Assembly: GCA_041694635.1 (NCBI GenBank)
Contig: JBDNHI010000098.1
Span: forward strand, 1-64,000
DNA: 64,000 nt
Source of the DNA: UBA969 sp041694635
GTDB lineage: Bacteria; Planctomycetota; Planctomycetia; Gemmatales; Gemmataceae
Reading direction: 5' to 3'
Position 1 is the stretch's first letter. The number at the start of each line of letters is the position of its first letter. The notes under the pieces were generated by a model, which worked only from the letters and a program-made list of their open reading frames with translations, was not told the DNA's origin and did not search any database. Made by a program: the position numbers and the translations under genes. Of the stretch, positions 53,059-62,330 are shown one piece after another.

Positions 53059-53652
53059 ATGAAGCGCTTTTTATCTTTTGTAGTTTCTTTATGCTTATCC
53101 GTTGTTGTAATTGGTGCTGATCCTGTAAAAAATCCTACTTCCAAAATTGATATTGGTAGTCAAGCGCCTTCTTTTAAAATTAAAGATGCGTCTGGCAAAG
53201 AAATTAACCTTGCTGACCTTACAGCAAATGGACCTGTTTTGGTTCGGTTAACTTGCGGTTGCGCAGGATGTGATCAAGAATTGGCTTATTTCCAAGCCAT
53301 CCACGATGCGTATAAAGGTTCTGGTTTAACTTCCCTTGCGATTTTTAAAGAAGGTGATGCTAAAGTAGCAGCCTACGCCAAAGCAAAGAATATCAGTATG
53401 CTTTATGCTGTAGATACTAAAGGAGAAAGCTGGAAAACTTTTGAAACTAAAACGATGCCTACTAATTTCCTGATTGAAAAAGGTGGCAAAATTGTTTCTA
53501 TTGCACCGGGTTGCGACCCAAGCGGTTTAATTGCAAAAAAGTTATCTGAAAAAGTTGCGAAAACTATTAATACAGATTCCGTTGATGTGAAGAAAAAAGT
53601 TGAAGATGATAAAAAGAAATTAGCCGAAGATAAGAAAAAATCAGCTAATTAG
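53059..53652 (+). CDS. Secreted redoxin/peroxiredoxin-like protein
   Basis: 197 residues with a signal peptide ending near VIGAD. The AhpC/TSA-like domain opens SQAPSFKIKDASGKEINLADL. The expected cysteine strand reads VRLTCGCAGCDQELAYF, giving a CxCxxC triple, unlike the single peroxidatic Cys in the usual TPxxC. The C-terminal tail is lysine-rich (KKVEDDKKKLAEDKKKS). AGGAG precedes the ATG. It is likely a periplasmic thiol-disulfide or redox protein; peroxidase activity is doubtful given the motif. Confidence 0.85.
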   Translation: MKRFLSFVVSLCLSVVVIGADPVKNPTSKIDIGSQAPSFKIKDASGKEINLADLTANGPVLVRLTCGCAGCDQELAYFQAIHDAYKGSGLTSLAIFKEGDAKVAAYAKAKNISMLYAVDTKGESWKTFETKTMPTNFLIEKGGKIVSIAPGCDPSGLIAKKLSEKVAKTINTDSVDVKKKVEDDKKKLAEDKKKSAN

Positions 53653-53668
53653 TAACTTTTAATTAAAT

Positions 53669-53704
53669 AAGAAAGCCTGCCTGTTATTTCAAACAGGCTT
53701 TCTT
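53669..53704. terminator. Bidirectional terminator
   Basis: AAGAAAGCCTG (53669-53679) pairs exactly with CAGGCTTTCTT (53694-53704). It lies between the redoxin gene and the convergent gene ending at 53716, with T tracts on both sides. Confidence 0.85.
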
Positions 53705-53715
53705 TGTTTGTGTTC

Positions 53716-54138
53716 TTATTTACTACGATAAAGTTCAAACCTACCATTATCTCTTTTTGAATTATAATTAGCCAAAAAAGAAGTTTCATCTACCAAGGCA
53801 CGGTATTCAAAAGTCCCAAACCCTAGTAATCTTTGGTTGCCTGTAAGAACAAGCTTATTTCCTTCCATTCCTGATATGCGCAAGGTGGCTTTGTACCTAA
53901 AAGGAAAAACTTTAAAGAATCGGCCCGTGAAAGTAACATCATAAGCATCATCGCCTAGAGGACTAAAATTTGCTTTCATTGATCCTTTATGACCAGAACC
54001 ATCACTGAACCAATTACCTACCCAAATTCCAGATAAATCAGGTTTGATTGTTTTATCTAGTTTGTTTTCGGCAGAATAACAAACAGAAGAAAAAATTAGA
54101 GATGAGAATAAAAGAACAGCGCTGAATTTAAAAAACAT
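53716..54138 (-). CDS. Small secreted hypothetical protein
   Basis: 140 residues with a signal peptide ending near CYSAE and a strong AAGGAGG site before the ATG. The mature protein is beta-rich: LSGIWVGNWFSDGSGHKGSMKANFSP, then DVTFTGRFFKVFPFRYKA and LTGNQRLLGFGTFEYRA. It looks like a small lipocalin- or avidin-like barrel, a fold impression only. It stands alone on the minus strand and is convergent with the redoxin gene. Confidence 0.75.
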   Translation of the reverse strand: MFFKFSAVLLFSSLIFSSVCYSAENKLDKTIKPDLSGIWVGNWFSDGSGHKGSMKANFSPLGDDAYDVTFTGRFFKVFPFRYKATLRISGMEGNKLVLTGNQRLLGFGTFEYRALVDETSFLANYNSKRDNGRFELYRSK

Positions 54139-54230
54139 AAATCCTCCTTATTTTAATAAATTCTACAACTCTCATTATAACAAAAAATCACTTGCATTGA
54201 AGTAATGTTTAAACAAATGCTTCTTTATAA

Positions 54231-54881
54231 CTAATTGCTTTTAATCCATAATTTTGAAGTTAAGAACGATCCTAAGATGAATTTTTCTTCTTTTAGTTTA
54301 TATCCACTTTTAATAAAATACGGGGAGGATTCAACCAACTTTAAAGCTGAAATACCTGTAAAAATTTTAAAGAATAAATACATTGCGCTTAATCCTACAC
54401 AAGAAATTATATTTTTAAGGTTTGATCCTGGGTAGTTGAAATCTCCTATTAGCCATTGTCCGTTATTTTTAAGTGATGCTGAAACTCTTGGAAATAATTG
54501 GTCTAATTCTTTTTCCGTGAAGCAATCAAGAAAAAAATTAGTAACAATAAGATCATAACAATTGAAAGGGAAATCGAAGATTAATGCATCAGCAAGAAGG
54601 AATTTTATTTTGAAATTATTATCAGGATTAAAACTTATTCTTCTTTTTGCCAGTTCCAGCATCTTAGTGCTAAAATCAAACGAAATTATATTTGCATTTG
54701 GATTTATATTCAGGAAAGCTTCAAGAAATCTTCCATTCCCATCCCCTAAAATTAAAATATCCTTGGCATTTGTTAATTCTAACAAATGCATGATCCTACA
54801 AACTTGAAGTTTATTTCCAAAACTATATTTTTCAAGAAAACTATACCAAGGTGCAAGTTTATCAAAATTTGATTTTATCAT
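54231..54881 (-). CDS. Class I SAM-dependent methyltransferase
   Basis: 216 residues of Rossmann-like methyltransferase fold. The AdoMet motif is ILILGDGNGRFLEAFLNI (GDGNG in place of the usual GxGxG), followed by ISFDFSTKMLELAKRR and the acidic loop LLADALIFDFPF. A central NFFLDCF strand and a hydrophobic C-terminus are present. UbiE-like folds work on prenylated rings, and the next gene in the operon is a UbiA-type membrane protein overlapping by 4 bases, so a lipophilic quinone or related substrate is likely. Confidence 0.85.
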   Translation of the reverse strand: MIKSNFDKLAPWYSFLEKYSFGNKLQVCRIMHLLELTNAKDILILGDGNGRFLEAFLNINPNANIISFDFSTKMLELAKRRISFNPDNNFKIKFLLADALIFDFPFNCYDLIVTNFFLDCFTEKELDQLFPRVSASLKNNGQWLIGDFNYPGSNLKNIISCVGLSAMYLFFKIFTGISALKLVESSPYFIKSGYKLKEEKFILGSFLTSKLWIKSN

Positions 54882-55702
54882 AATATTAAGACTACTAAGA
54901 TTGGCGTTAGCAATATAAAATCTGCTAATACCCTAGAGATACAAGGCTTAATTAAGTCTGAAAACATCCAAATTAAAATAAATCCTAGTAATGATAAAGA
55001 AACTGCAATTGAAATAGGTGCAGGAATAAAAAAGTGTCCTACCACCAAGATTATTATTAATAATAAATCTGCCCTAGAAAGTCTTGTACTTTTTGATTCC
55101 CATATTTCAATCAGTCTACAATTTAGCCAACATAATAAAGAAAATATTACTACGGATGATACCCACACAAATATTGACAAAGGGGATGTTATAATCGGAA
55201 GTGCTACCCCTAACCCAAAACCAATGCCAACTAATAATTCTTTTACATTTAGTTTAGGAACTAAGGTTTTAACTTTTATGTGCACCAAGCAAAAATAAAA
55301 ACAAATAAACAATCCCAGAATAATCCCAGACAAAAGAATTATGTTTGATAGATAAAAGCAACCTAGTGTTATTCCAATTAAGATAAAAAAGATAAGAATG
55401 ACAAAAAAGTTTTTGTTACTTTTTGTAAAAAGGTGTCTCTCTTTTAAGTTTTCTCCGCTCTTGGCATCTAGGAGATGGTCTAGAAGGTAAATAACCCAAA
55501 CAGTTAATGCTAAAACTAAAGTTGTTGGTAGTGAAATGGGGATATTAAAAATTTTAACGAAAAACCATTGCCAAGTAATAGCAACAATTGGGGCATCCAA
55601 TGAATAAAGGTTGGGATACATCCACCAAGGGTGGTTGAATAATTTATGGTTATTTTTCAACCGAATGTTGGCTTCAATTTTTTTGCTTAACAAGTTACCC
55701 AT
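54878..55702 (-). CDS. UbiA-like membrane prenyltransferase
   Basis: 274 residues with about eight hydrophobic segments. VWVIYLLDHLLDAKSGEN contains a DxxxD-type motif near residues 75-79, the first prenyl-diphosphate site of UbiA proteins; a second acidic motif is less clear. It would attach a prenyl chain to an aromatic or sterol-like acceptor in the membrane. Its stop overlaps the methyltransferase start, and the two genes form a two-step pair. There is no clear ribosome site; the start is the first ATG in frame. Confidence 0.7.
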   Translation of the reverse strand: MGNLLSKKIEANIRLKNNHKLFNHPWWMYPNLYSLDAPIVAITWQWFFVKIFNIPISLPTTLVLALTVWVIYLLDHLLDAKSGENLKERHLFTKSNKNFFVILIFFILIGITLGCFYLSNIILLSGIILGLFICFYFCLVHIKVKTLVPKLNVKELLVGIGFGLGVALPIITSPLSIFVWVSSVVIFSLLCWLNCRLIEIWESKSTRLSRADLLLIIILVVGHFFIPAPISIAVSLSLLGFILIWMFSDLIKPCISRVLADFILLTPILVVLIL

Positions 55703-55755
55703 AGTTTGATCATTTTAGAAAGTAATTTAGAACTTTTGCTGAATGGCTTTAGGTT

Positions 55756-55782
55756 TTGCTATTAAGTTCATTACCCTATAAT
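55756..55782 (+). promoter_or_regulatory. Candidate promoter for the DUF1592-DUF1552 pair
   Basis: TTGCTA (55756-55761) and TATAAT (55777-55782) are spaced by 15 bases, a short but acceptable spacing, 43 bases before the gene's ATG. Confidence 0.4.
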
Positions 55783-55825
55783 AGAATAAGGTTACAGGAT
55801 TGCAAAATTTATAAATTGAGGTATT

Positions 55826-58249
55826 ATGTTTCGTTTTATTTTTTTATTTTTAGTCTTTCTAATTTTAACTAAAAATAGTTTTAATCAATTTATTTTTGCA
55901 GAGGATAATGCTGCTAATTTTTCCAAAGATGGATTCCCTTTTCTTCAAAAGAATTGCCTAAGTTGCCATTCTGGTAAAAAACCTAAAGCAGAACTTTCTT
56001 TAGACATTTATCCTGATTCTTTGTCTTTACAAAAAAATCGTAAAGTTTGGGACAATGTGATTAGGAACATTAATTCCGGCGAGATGCCACCTAAAGAAAA
56101 GCTTAAGCCCCCCATCCAAGAATCAGAAAAATTCGTCTTGCTTGTTAAAACGATTTTTAATTCTTTTGATCGAAACGCAAAGCCTAATCCTGGCAAGGTA
56201 ACTATGCGAAGATTAAATCGTGTGGAATACAAAAATACCATCCGCGATTTAATCGGAATAGATTTTGACCCCACCGGTGATTTTCCTTCAGATGATATTG
56301 GCTATGGGTTTGATAATATTGGTGAAGTTCTAACTTTATCTCCAATTTTGATGGAAAGATATTTGGCTGCTTCGGAAACTATTTTGTCACGCGCTATTAC
56401 TCCGGAACCACCTGCACTTGTTAAACGCCATGTAACTACTTTGTATGCCCAGCCCTCTTCTGGCGAAGTAGAAAAAAAAGCTATGGAAGCGAGGTTTCGT
56501 AGGATGGAAACCGATGCAAAAGAAAATTATATGGTTGGCCCACTCTTTACCCCTTATTTGTTTGAAAACGATGGTGAATATATTTTTCGCACTAAAGTTT
56601 ATGCGAAAAGCGGTGATGGCAACCCTGTTAGAATGGCCATCCTCACACACGGAAAAAATCTTTCCTCTACTTCTTCACCTGAAGCACTTTCTCAATTGTC
56701 TGGCAATGTTTTAAAGTCGGCCTTGATTTTAAAAACATTCGATATCCAAGCCGATTCTCCTACTAAAGCTCAAAGTATTGAAGTTAAAATTCCAGCAATG
56801 GCAAACCGTGAAAATATTTATATTGCTCAATTTAAACCTAATCCTAACAAACCTGCGAATAAGCTTTATGTTGAACATTTTGCTTTGGAAGGTCCTTTAG
56901 ATAGTAGGCCCTCGACACACAAGGTTTTATTAACTGCAGATAATTCGAAATCTAAAGAAATACAATCTAAAGAAATTATGGAACGCTTTTTAAAAAAAGC
57001 TTTTAGAAGAACTCCTTTAGAACAAGAAGTTAAAAGATCATTAGCATTGATTGATAATGTTGTTAAAAAGGGTGAGAAATGGGAGTTTGGTATTCAACTT
57101 GCTATGCAAGCTGCGATTTGTTCGCCTAAATTCTTATTTAAAATCGAGCCCGAATCTAAATTAATTCCAGATAGTTTATTGCAATTAGACGATTTTCAAA
57201 TCGCCTCTAGGCTTTCCTATTTCATCTGGAGTTCTATGCCTGATGATATCCTTCTAGATTTAGCTACGAAAAAAACTCTTCTTGGAAATCTTGATTCTCA
57301 GGTTAAGCGAATGCTTAGTGATCCTAAGGCTTCTGCTCTGGTTGAAAATTTTGCTATGCAATGGCTTCAGCTTAAACGGTTGGAATTAGTTGCACCTGAT
57401 GCGAAACTTTTTCCTTCTTTTTCACCCAATTTAAAATCTGCAATGCGTACCGAGACAGTACTCTTCTTTCATTCGATTATTAAAGAAGACCGTAGTATTT
57501 TAGATTTAATTGACGCTGATTTCACTTTTCTTAATGAAACACTTGCAAAGCATTATGGGATTACCGATACCAATGGCAATAAGGTAGGGCAAAAGGTAAA
57601 ACTTCCGGGCGGTCAACCAATTAAAGGTGAGGGATTTGTTCGAGTTTCACTTCAAGATAAAAACTTGGGCGGATTACTTACTCAGGCAAGTGTTCTTACG
57701 GTGACTTCAAATCCAACGCGCACTTCGCCAGTAAAACGAGGTCGCTGGGTTTTAGAGCAAATTTTAGGGGCACCACCGCCGCCGCCGCCGCCCGATGTAC
57801 CCGAACTTCCTGCAGATGAAAAAACCGTTGCGGAAGGAACTTTACGACAAAGGATGGAACAACATCGTAAGAACCCTAGTTGTGCAAATTGTCACGCAAA
57901 AATGGATCCTATCGGGTTTGCCCTCGAAAATTATAATGCCATAGGTGCATTTCGTTCTAAGGATGGAAAGTTTGACATCGATGTCTCTGGCGAATTTGCC
58001 GATGGTACTAAATTTAATGGCGCCGCTGACCTTAAGTCGATCATTAAGCTGCGAAAAAATGATTTTTCTTATGCTTTAGTTGAGAAAATGTTTACGTATT
58101 CTCTTGGTCGTGGGATAGAATATTATGATAGACCAACTATCGAAAAGGTTGTTAAGTCCCTTGCCGATAATAACTATAAGTTTTCTGTTTTGGTAACTGC
58201 AATTGTGCAAGCCGATGCGTTTCAAAAAAGCCAAGGAAACCAGCAGTGA
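55826..58249 (+). CDS. DUF1592-type cytochrome-like planctomycete protein
   Basis: 807 residues with a signal peptide. A canonical CxxCH heme-type site (NCLSCHSG) lies near residue 50. The DUF1587 segment (RRLNRVEYKNTIRDLIGIDFDPT) is followed by an intermediate region and the DUF1592 domain (RLSYFIWSSMPDD, SALVENFAMQWLQLKRLE), then DUF1588 (KRGRWVLEQILGAPPPPPPP) and DUF1585 (CANCHAKMDPIGFALENYNAIG, YSLGRGIEYYDR). A seven-proline run sits at about 650. It is exported and works with DUF1552 proteins, as here. Probable involvement in polysaccharide metabolism is inferred. Confidence 0.93.
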   Translation: MFRFIFLFLVFLILTKNSFNQFIFAEDNAANFSKDGFPFLQKNCLSCHSGKKPKAELSLDIYPDSLSLQKNRKVWDNVIRNINSGEMPPKEKLKPPIQESEKFVLLVKTIFNSFDRNAKPNPGKVTMRRLNRVEYKNTIRDLIGIDFDPTGDFPSDDIGYGFDNIGEVLTLSPILMERYLAASETILSRAITPEPPALVKRHVTTLYAQPSSGEVEKKAMEARFRRMETDAKENYMVGPLFTPYLFENDGEYIFRTKVYAKSGDGNPVRMAILTHGKNLSSTSSPEALSQLSGNVLKSALILKTFDIQADSPTKAQSIEVKIPAMANRENIYIAQFKPNPNKPANKLYVEHFALEGPLDSRPSTHKVLLTADNSKSKEIQSKEIMERFLKKAFRRTPLEQEVKRSLALIDNVVKKGEKWEFGIQLAMQAAICSPKFLFKIEPESKLIPDSLLQLDDFQIASRLSYFIWSSMPDDILLDLATKKTLLGNLDSQVKRMLSDPKASALVENFAMQWLQLKRLELVAPDAKLFPSFSPNLKSAMRTETVLFFHSIIKEDRSILDLIDADFTFLNETLAKHYGITDTNGNKVGQKVKLPGGQPIKGEGFVRVSLQDKNLGGLLTQASVLTVTSNPTRTSPVKRGRWVLEQILGAPPPPPPPDVPELPADEKTVAEGTLRQRMEQHRKNPSCANCHAKMDPIGFALENYNAIGAFRSKDGKFDIDVSGEFADGTKFNGAADLKSIIKLRKNDFSYALVEKMFTYSLGRGIEYYDRPTIEKVVKSLADNNYKFSVLVTAIVQADAFQKSQGNQQ

Positions 58250-58364
58250 TTTAAAGCCTTATTGTTAAACAGTCTAGAATTCTGGTATCTTTAAGCCCTG
58301 CCTCTATTACAAATAGTTATTTTTGTAAACAGTAATTTGGTTAAGTGATTTAATGGAGTTTCAA

Positions 58365-59705
58365 ATGAACCCTTCAAAACAAATTTCTCGTCGAACTTTA
58401 CTTAGGGGCGTTGGGGTTTCTCTTACCTTGCCTTGGTTAGAGGCTATGGGTCCAATAACGGCTTGGGCAAATGCAGATGGTTCTAAAAATACTGCTCCAA
58501 ATCGAATGGCTTTTTTATATGTTCCCAATGGGAAAAATATGGCCGACTGGACTCCTTCTTCTGAAGGTTCAGCCTTCCAACTTACACCCATTCTTCAACC
58601 CCTTGCCAATGTTAAAGACAAACTTCTTGTCCTTTCTGGCCTTACCGCTGATAAAGCACGCCCTCACGGCGATGGTGGTGGCGATCACGCTCGGGCTCTT
58701 AGCGCTTTTTTGACCGGCGCTCAACCTCGGAAAACCGATGGTTCCAATATCTGTACCGGCGTTTCTGTTGACCAAGTTGCTGCTTCTCGTATCGCTGATA
58801 AAGTTAAACTCCCTTCCTTGGAAATTGGCACCGAAGCTGGAGCGATGGCGGGTAATTGCGATTCAGGTTATAGCTGCGTTTATTCTTCCACTATGTCTTG
58901 GAGATCTTCTTCTCAACCTTTGCCTAAAGAAGTGAACCCTAAACTTGTTTTTGACCGTATGTTTACTATAACCCCAGATGCCAACCGAGCCAAACGAGAA
59001 GCGCGAAACAAAAGTATCCTTGATTATGTTCGTGATGATTCCAAAACGATTTCTACCCAGCTAGGAAAATCTGATACCAGAAAGCTTGATGAGTACTTTG
59101 CTGCAATCCGCGATATTGAACTAAGAATAGAACGGGCCGAAAAACTTCCCCCAACTAAAGTACCCGATTACCCTGCTCCTAAAGGTGTTCCCGCTGTTTA
59201 TCAAGAGCATATTCGCCTTATGTGCGACCTTATGGTTCTTGCTTTTCAAGCCGATGTTACACGCATTATTACTTTTGTCCTTGCTAATGAGGGCAGCAAC
59301 AAACCTTATCCTTTCATCCAAGTTTCTGAAGGGCACCACGACCTTTCCCATCATGGCAATGATCTTACTAAAAAAACTAAAATCAAACAGATCAACACTT
59401 TTCATATCACTCAACTTGCCTACCTGCTTGAAAAACTTAAAGCCATCAAAGAAGGTGATGGCAATTTACTTGATCATTCAATGATCGTTTATGGAAGTGG
59501 CAATTCTGATGGCAATGCCCATAATCACGATGACCTTCCCATTCTCCTTGCGGGTAGTGGATGTGGCACAATCAATTCTGGTAGGCATATTCGTTATCCC
59601 AAAGAAACTCCCTTAAATAATCTTTGGGTTTCTATGCTTAATCGTATGGATGTTAATGTTGATCGGTTGGGAGACAGCACGGGCACACTTTCAAACCTTA
59701 AATAA
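58365..59705 (+). CDS. DUF1552 exported protein
   Basis: 446 residues from ATG 58365; an ATG 12 bases earlier is part of its ribosome site (GGAG 6 bases ahead). SRRTLLRGVGVSLTLPWLEAM is a twin-arginine signal, so it is exported folded. The domain contains MAFLYVPNGKNMADWTP, HARALSAFLTGAQPR and SMIVYGSGNSDGNAHNHDDLP, the DUF1552 pattern distantly like DUF1501. It pairs with the DUF1592 gene 115 bases upstream. The partner relationship is known from many planctomycete genomes; the biochemical role is not. Confidence 0.93.
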   Translation: MNPSKQISRRTLLRGVGVSLTLPWLEAMGPITAWANADGSKNTAPNRMAFLYVPNGKNMADWTPSSEGSAFQLTPILQPLANVKDKLLVLSGLTADKARPHGDGGGDHARALSAFLTGAQPRKTDGSNICTGVSVDQVAASRIADKVKLPSLEIGTEAGAMAGNCDSGYSCVYSSTMSWRSSSQPLPKEVNPKLVFDRMFTITPDANRAKREARNKSILDYVRDDSKTISTQLGKSDTRKLDEYFAAIRDIELRIERAEKLPPTKVPDYPAPKGVPAVYQEHIRLMCDLMVLAFQADVTRIITFVLANEGSNKPYPFIQVSEGHHDLSHHGNDLTKKTKIKQINTFHITQLAYLLEKLKAIKEGDGNLLDHSMIVYGSGNSDGNAHNHDDLPILLAGSGCGTINSGRHIRYPKETPLNNLWVSMLNRMDVNVDRLGDSTGTLSNLK

Positions 59706-59749
59706 ACTATTGTAAATCAGATTGAAACTACGGTAGATGGCGTGGTCTT

Positions 59750-60664
59750 ATGATGCATAAATTTGTAATAGCAGCTTTTTATAAGTTTGCTGATTTAACC
59801 GACTTTATCGAACTACAACCTAACTTGCTTGAGTTTTGCAAATCAAACAATATTTTTGGAACGATACTTCTTGCCTCCGAAGGAATTAACGGAACTGTTT
59901 CTGGTTCTCGCGAAAATATAGACTCTCTGATTAAATTCCTTCAAAGCCACCCTAAACTTTTTAACCTCGAACACAAAGAATCTTTCTCTGATGAAACTCC
60001 TTTTGACAGAATGAAAGTTCGGATTAAAAAAGAAATAGTTCCTTTGGGTGTTTCTGGGATAAATCCTGCTCTGGAAGTGGGAACCTATGTTTCACCTGAG
60101 GAATGGAATATTTTAATTAATGACCCAGATGTTATCTTAATCGATACGCGAAACCAATATGAGTGCGACATTGGTACTTTTAAAGGGGCGCTTGACCCAA
60201 AAACAAAAAGATTTCGAGACTTCCCAACCTTTGTTGCAAATAATCTTGACCCAAATAAAAACACTAAAGTTGCAATGTTTTGTACGGGTGGCATTCGCTG
60301 CGAAAAAGCCTCTGCTTTTATGCTCAAACAAGGCTTTAGGGAAGTCTACCACCTCAAAGGTGGAATCCTTAAGTACTTAGAAACCATTCCACAAGATCAA
60401 AGCCTTTGGCAAGGCGAATGCTTTGTTTTTGATCAGCGTATTGCAGTTGGCGATGGTGTTAAAGTTGGAGGGCACGAGCAATGTTATGCCTGTAGGCACC
60501 CGGTTTCGCCTTTAGATCAAGAATCGCCGAAATATAAAGTTGGCGTTTCTTGCCCCTATTGTTTTGAAAACCTTCCAGAGAAAACTCGCTTACGAGCGAT
60601 AGAGCGCCAGAAGCAAAATGAACTTACTAAGTTGCGCAAAAATTCTAATCAAAATGCCATTTAA
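59750..60664 (+). CDS. trhO: tRNA uridine(34) hydroxylase TrhO
   Basis: 304 residues. It catalyses oxygen-dependent 5-hydroxyuridine formation at U34 of tRNAs. The N-terminal ferredoxin-like half opens FVIAAFYKFADL and carries GTILLASEGINGTVSG. The rhodanese half holds the active Cys in MFCTGGIRCEKASAF. The C-terminal zinc-like region has CYACRHPVSPLD and CPYCFENLP. It starts at the first of two ATGs; the second (59753) is equally possible. A single gene after the DUF1592 pair and not obviously part of it. Confidence 0.93.
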   Translation: MMHKFVIAAFYKFADLTDFIELQPNLLEFCKSNNIFGTILLASEGINGTVSGSRENIDSLIKFLQSHPKLFNLEHKESFSDETPFDRMKVRIKKEIVPLGVSGINPALEVGTYVSPEEWNILINDPDVILIDTRNQYECDIGTFKGALDPKTKRFRDFPTFVANNLDPNKNTKVAMFCTGGIRCEKASAFMLKQGFREVYHLKGGILKYLETIPQDQSLWQGECFVFDQRIAVGDGVKVGGHEQCYACRHPVSPLDQESPKYKVGVSCPYCFENLPEKTRLRAIERQKQNELTKLRKNSNQNAI

Positions 60665-60695
60665 ATTTCTTACTCAACTTCATCAATTCATCTTG

Positions 60696-61442
60696 TTACA
60701 TATTCCTTCTCATCAAATCGGCTGCTAAACTGATACCTGTTCTTGCTGCAACGGGATCATACCTTTCACCTTCATCTCGAAGAAAAGCGTGGGATGCATT
60801 AAATTCGTGCCAAGTGAACCAAACCTTTGCCTGGTCTAGTGCTTGGTAGATTCTATGTCTACCTACGGTTGAAATGTGTGGGTCTTGTCTGCCAAATACC
60901 ATTAAAAGCTCACCCTTTATTTCACTTGCTCTTGCTAATGAATCTGCATTTCCATCTTTACCCAAAGTGCCTGTATGTAAATCGGTAGGGTAAAAACAAG
61001 CGGTGGCTAAAATTTCAGGTAATAAAGCTGCGCGAAATGCTAGATGGCCTCCTAGGCAAATTCCAACCGCACCGATTTTCCCATCACATCTTGGATCATT
61101 TTTAAGAGCCTTTACCATCGCTTTTGCATCATTGTCAAATTCGCTCATAGGTATGATTTGTTTAAGATCATTTCCTCTGTTTTTACCAACCTCATCATAG
61201 CCAAGCACACACCCCAGGTTTTCATAGGCGTGATAAATTTCGGGCACTAAAACCAAATAGCCTAGGGATGCAAATTGCAAAGCTAACCGCCTTACCGAAG
61301 GCGTCTGTTGGAATATTTCGGAATAAAAAAGAAGTGCAGGTCGTTTTTTGTTTAAGACCCCCAATTCAGCAGGCTCATAAAAATAGGTTCGCATCGGGCC
61401 TGTAGGCGTGCTTAGTTCCATTACGGAATCTTTAACAATCAT
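60696..61442 (-). CDS. Dienelactone-hydrolase-family protein
   Basis: 248 residues. The nucleophile elbow is GICLGGH, with Cys as the nucleophile (GxCxGG), the signature of dienelactone hydrolase. The acid lies in LMVFGRQDPH and the His in FNASHAFLRDEGERYDP. There is no signal peptide, so it is cytosolic. It probably hydrolyses carboxymethylene-lactones or related esters from aromatic breakdown; the actual substrate is unknown. AAGGAA precedes the ATG. Convergent with trhO. Confidence 0.9.
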   Translation of the reverse strand: MIVKDSVMELSTPTGPMRTYFYEPAELGVLNKKRPALLFYSEIFQQTPSVRRLALQFASLGYLVLVPEIYHAYENLGCVLGYDEVGKNRGNDLKQIIPMSEFDNDAKAMVKALKNDPRCDGKIGAVGICLGGHLAFRAALLPEILATACFYPTDLHTGTLGKDGNADSLARASEIKGELLMVFGRQDPHISTVGRHRIYQALDQAKVWFTWHEFNASHAFLRDEGERYDPVAARTGISLAADLMRRNM

Positions 61443-61615
61443 TTTTATTCCTTGATTGAAATAAACAATTTAATTAGAAATAGGGCGAACAACCAATATA
61501 AGCCTAAGTACTTTAGCAAGATATTCCATTCAAATCAGGTTTAAAACTTTAATTCTAAGCTAGGAACCTTATTTAAAAATTGAACTGAAATTAATTTGAA
61601 GATTCTAAGCATCAA

Positions 61616-62221
61616 CTAGTCTTTAGCAATTGGTTTTTTGTTTAAGTTTTCTTTAAACCAAACCTTCCACATATTTTGGCTGGTATTCAAAGCAGCATTT
61701 GAAGTTTCAGATAAAATTGGGCCAAAATCTATCGCATTTAAGTTCGTTGATTTTTTTCCCTGAACTGCAATTTTATTATCTTTGCCCACTTTTATTCCTT
61801 GGTCTTTTTCGCATAACAACTTCGATGACAATAGCACCAGCGACTGTCTAGATGCTTGCCTTACCAATTCATCATCGTGAGCTACGCTTTCGATTAAGTC
61901 TTCAATAAAATCGTAGTTTTTTTCACAAGCAACAACACAGCCTGCTGCTTTAACCCGTGCATCACTTGAATCGAGTGCAAGTTTTAAAATAGCATCAGAA
62001 TTTGATTTGCGAATCGAATAAACTTGCAGATTGATATATGCCAAATCTCTTTGAATATTATAGTTACTATTTTGGTTCGAATAGTTAATAATCGGATTCC
62101 CTGCAGGACCTGCAGGAAACCGGATGTTATCGTTTCAGCCCCAGCCGTAAGCTTTGTTTTGAAATAAAACCAAAAGTATTAGTAAAACAGTTGCAGTAAA
62201 AAAGCGATTTAAGTTCATCAT
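61616..62221 (-). pseudogene. Secreted HEAT-like protein broken by TGA after the signal peptide
   Basis: From ATG 62221 the frame codes a perfect signal peptide (MMNLNRFFTATVLLILLVLF... AYGWG), then hits TGA at 62135-62137. It continues in the same frame with NDNIRFPAGPAGNPIIN to the stop at 61616, 172 further codons. The body has helical repeats like HEAT/PBS-type units (DAILKLALDSSDARVKAAGCVV, DLIESVAHDDELVRQASRQS). The context GWG-stop-N suggests TGG (Trp) mutated to TGA, but a base error is possible. The downstream part has no ribosome site, so the protein is probably not made as exported. Confidence 0.7.
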
Positions 62222-62330
62222 TTAATAGATCCATTAAAGAAGTTAGCCTCTTACTTATTCGTAATACCTTCCAAATTATTGCAAATATTAATCAAGTTTT
62301 ACTTGATAATTCACTTAAATTTCAAGAATT

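Noticed and set aside
61616..62221. UGA recoded as Trp or selenocysteine in the HEAT-like gene
   Set aside because: Other genes in the window end with TGA as a normal stop, no selenocysteine genes or SECIS-like hairpin are visible, and the site is at a signal-peptide junction, not a catalytic residue.
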